Part shown: piece after piece, positions 15,135 to 15,537 of the stretch
Layout of the letters: every line of letters begins with the position of its first letter
How positions within the stretch are numbered: the stretch's first letter is position 1
From: JAABYT01 sp964194585
GTDB taxonomy: Bacteria; Pseudomonadota; Gammaproteobacteria; HK1
Direction: 5' to 3'
NCBI GenBank assembly: GCA_964194585.1
Contig: CAXMNG010000411.1
Location: 1 to 15,537 of the forward strand
DNA length: 15,537 nucleotides
The notes under the pieces: generated by a model
Database searches by the model: none
Told to the model about the DNA's origin: nothing
What the model saw: only the letters and a program-made list of their open reading frames with translations
Program-made: the position numbers and the translations under genes

Positions 15135-15537
15135 CTACACCAGCTCTTCAATCGGCCTGGGTTCGGCTATGAAATAACCTTGATAGTAGTCGACGCCAAT
15201 CTCGCGCAGTTTTTCTGCCACTCGCTCCGATTCCACATATTCCGCAATGGTATGCTTTCCCATCATCTGGCCGATATCGTTGATCGAGCGAACAATCGCG
15301 TAGTCGAGTGGGTCGTCGGCGATTCCCTTCACGTACACGCCATCGATTTTCAAATAATGCACGGGTAATGTCTTCAAATAGGCGAAGGAAGAGTGCCCGC
15401 TTCCGAAGTCATCGAGAGCGAATCGACAACCGAGCTTGCCCAGGGTATTCATGAACCGGGTCGCGTCGGTCAGGTTGGCGATTGCGGTCGTTTCACTGAT
15501 GTCGAAACAGATCTTTTCCGCCGGCACCGGGCTCATG
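15135..15537 (-). CDS. EAL-domain c-di-GMP phosphodiesterase, C-terminal part (truncated by window edge)
   Basis: The last 133-134 residues of an EAL domain are visible, ending at TAG (15137-15135); the frame is open through the right edge and the methionine there is internal to the domain. Conserved positions are intact: the Glu in F-D-I-S-E, D-D in F-A-L-D-D-F-G-S-G, Lys in L-K-I-D-G, Glu in I-A-E-Y-V-E, and Gln in Y-Y-Q-G-Y. The visible half therefore fits an active enzyme hydrolysing c-di-GMP to pGpG, but the E-A-L motif itself lies outside. It resembles the EAL domain of the protein at 1870-5439 in sequence, yet its DNA is well diverged. It sits 113 bases upstream of the decarboxylase alpha gene on the same strand. 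Confidence 0.88.
   Translation of the reverse strand, partial: MSPVPAEKICFDISETTAIANLTDATRFMNTLGKLGCRFALDDFGSGHSSFAYLKTLPVHYLKIDGVYVKGIADDPLDYAIVRSINDIGQMMGKHTIAEYVESERVAEKLREIGVDYYQGYFIAEPRPIEELV

Overview
The window reads as ordinary bacterial chromosome, moderately GC-rich, with closely packed genes. A SixA-type phosphohistidine phosphatase, a PilZ-DUF1631-GGDEF-EAL protein and fused BatB/BatC aerotolerance-type proteins point to a Proteobacterium, most likely a gammaproteobacterium. This placement is inferred from gene content; no rRNA or other marker gene is present. I see no tRNA, rRNA, CRISPR array, insertion sequence, integrase or phage gene.

Left block (1-5439), signalling. The C-terminal end of a SixA-like phosphatase (+) faces a Ser/Thr protein kinase with a C-terminal cyclic-nucleotide-binding domain (-). 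The kinase is divergent, across a 332-base gene-free region, from an 1189-residue c-di-GMP protein (PilZ, DUF1631, degenerate GGDEF, EAL). The gene-free region carries three GGTATC copies and a short GC hairpin.

Middle block (5555-11036). Two COG4671-type predicted glycosyltransferases bracket a radical SAM/SPASM-like protein and an exported family 5 solute-binding protein. The first glycosyltransferase and the radical SAM gene run rightward. The solute-binding protein and the second glycosyltransferase run leftward. The two pairs meet tail to tail with only 21 bases between stop codons. No permease, ATPase or precursor-peptide gene is visible nearby.

Right block (11143-15021, all -). A TPP-dependent decarboxylase split into two subunits, of the sulfopyruvate/phosphonopyruvate decarboxylase family, is followed by BatA-like and BatB/BatC-like von Willebrand A membrane proteins. 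The junctions are a one-base TAGTG stop/start overlap, a 12-base gap with a Shine-Dalgarno overlapping the previous stop, and an 8-base overlap, so these four genes look like one operon. The leftward second glycosyltransferase and solute-binding protein lie further downstream on the same strand and may or may not be cotranscribed. A partial EAL-domain protein (-) fills the right edge.

How the parts may fit: the left block links Ser/Thr phosphorylation, His-phosphate removal and c-di-GMP. The middle block looks like an envelope or glycoconjugate modification set. The right block joins a 2-oxo acid decarboxylase to a membrane vWA complex. These functional links are inference from gene order. 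The individual family assignments rest on visible motifs.
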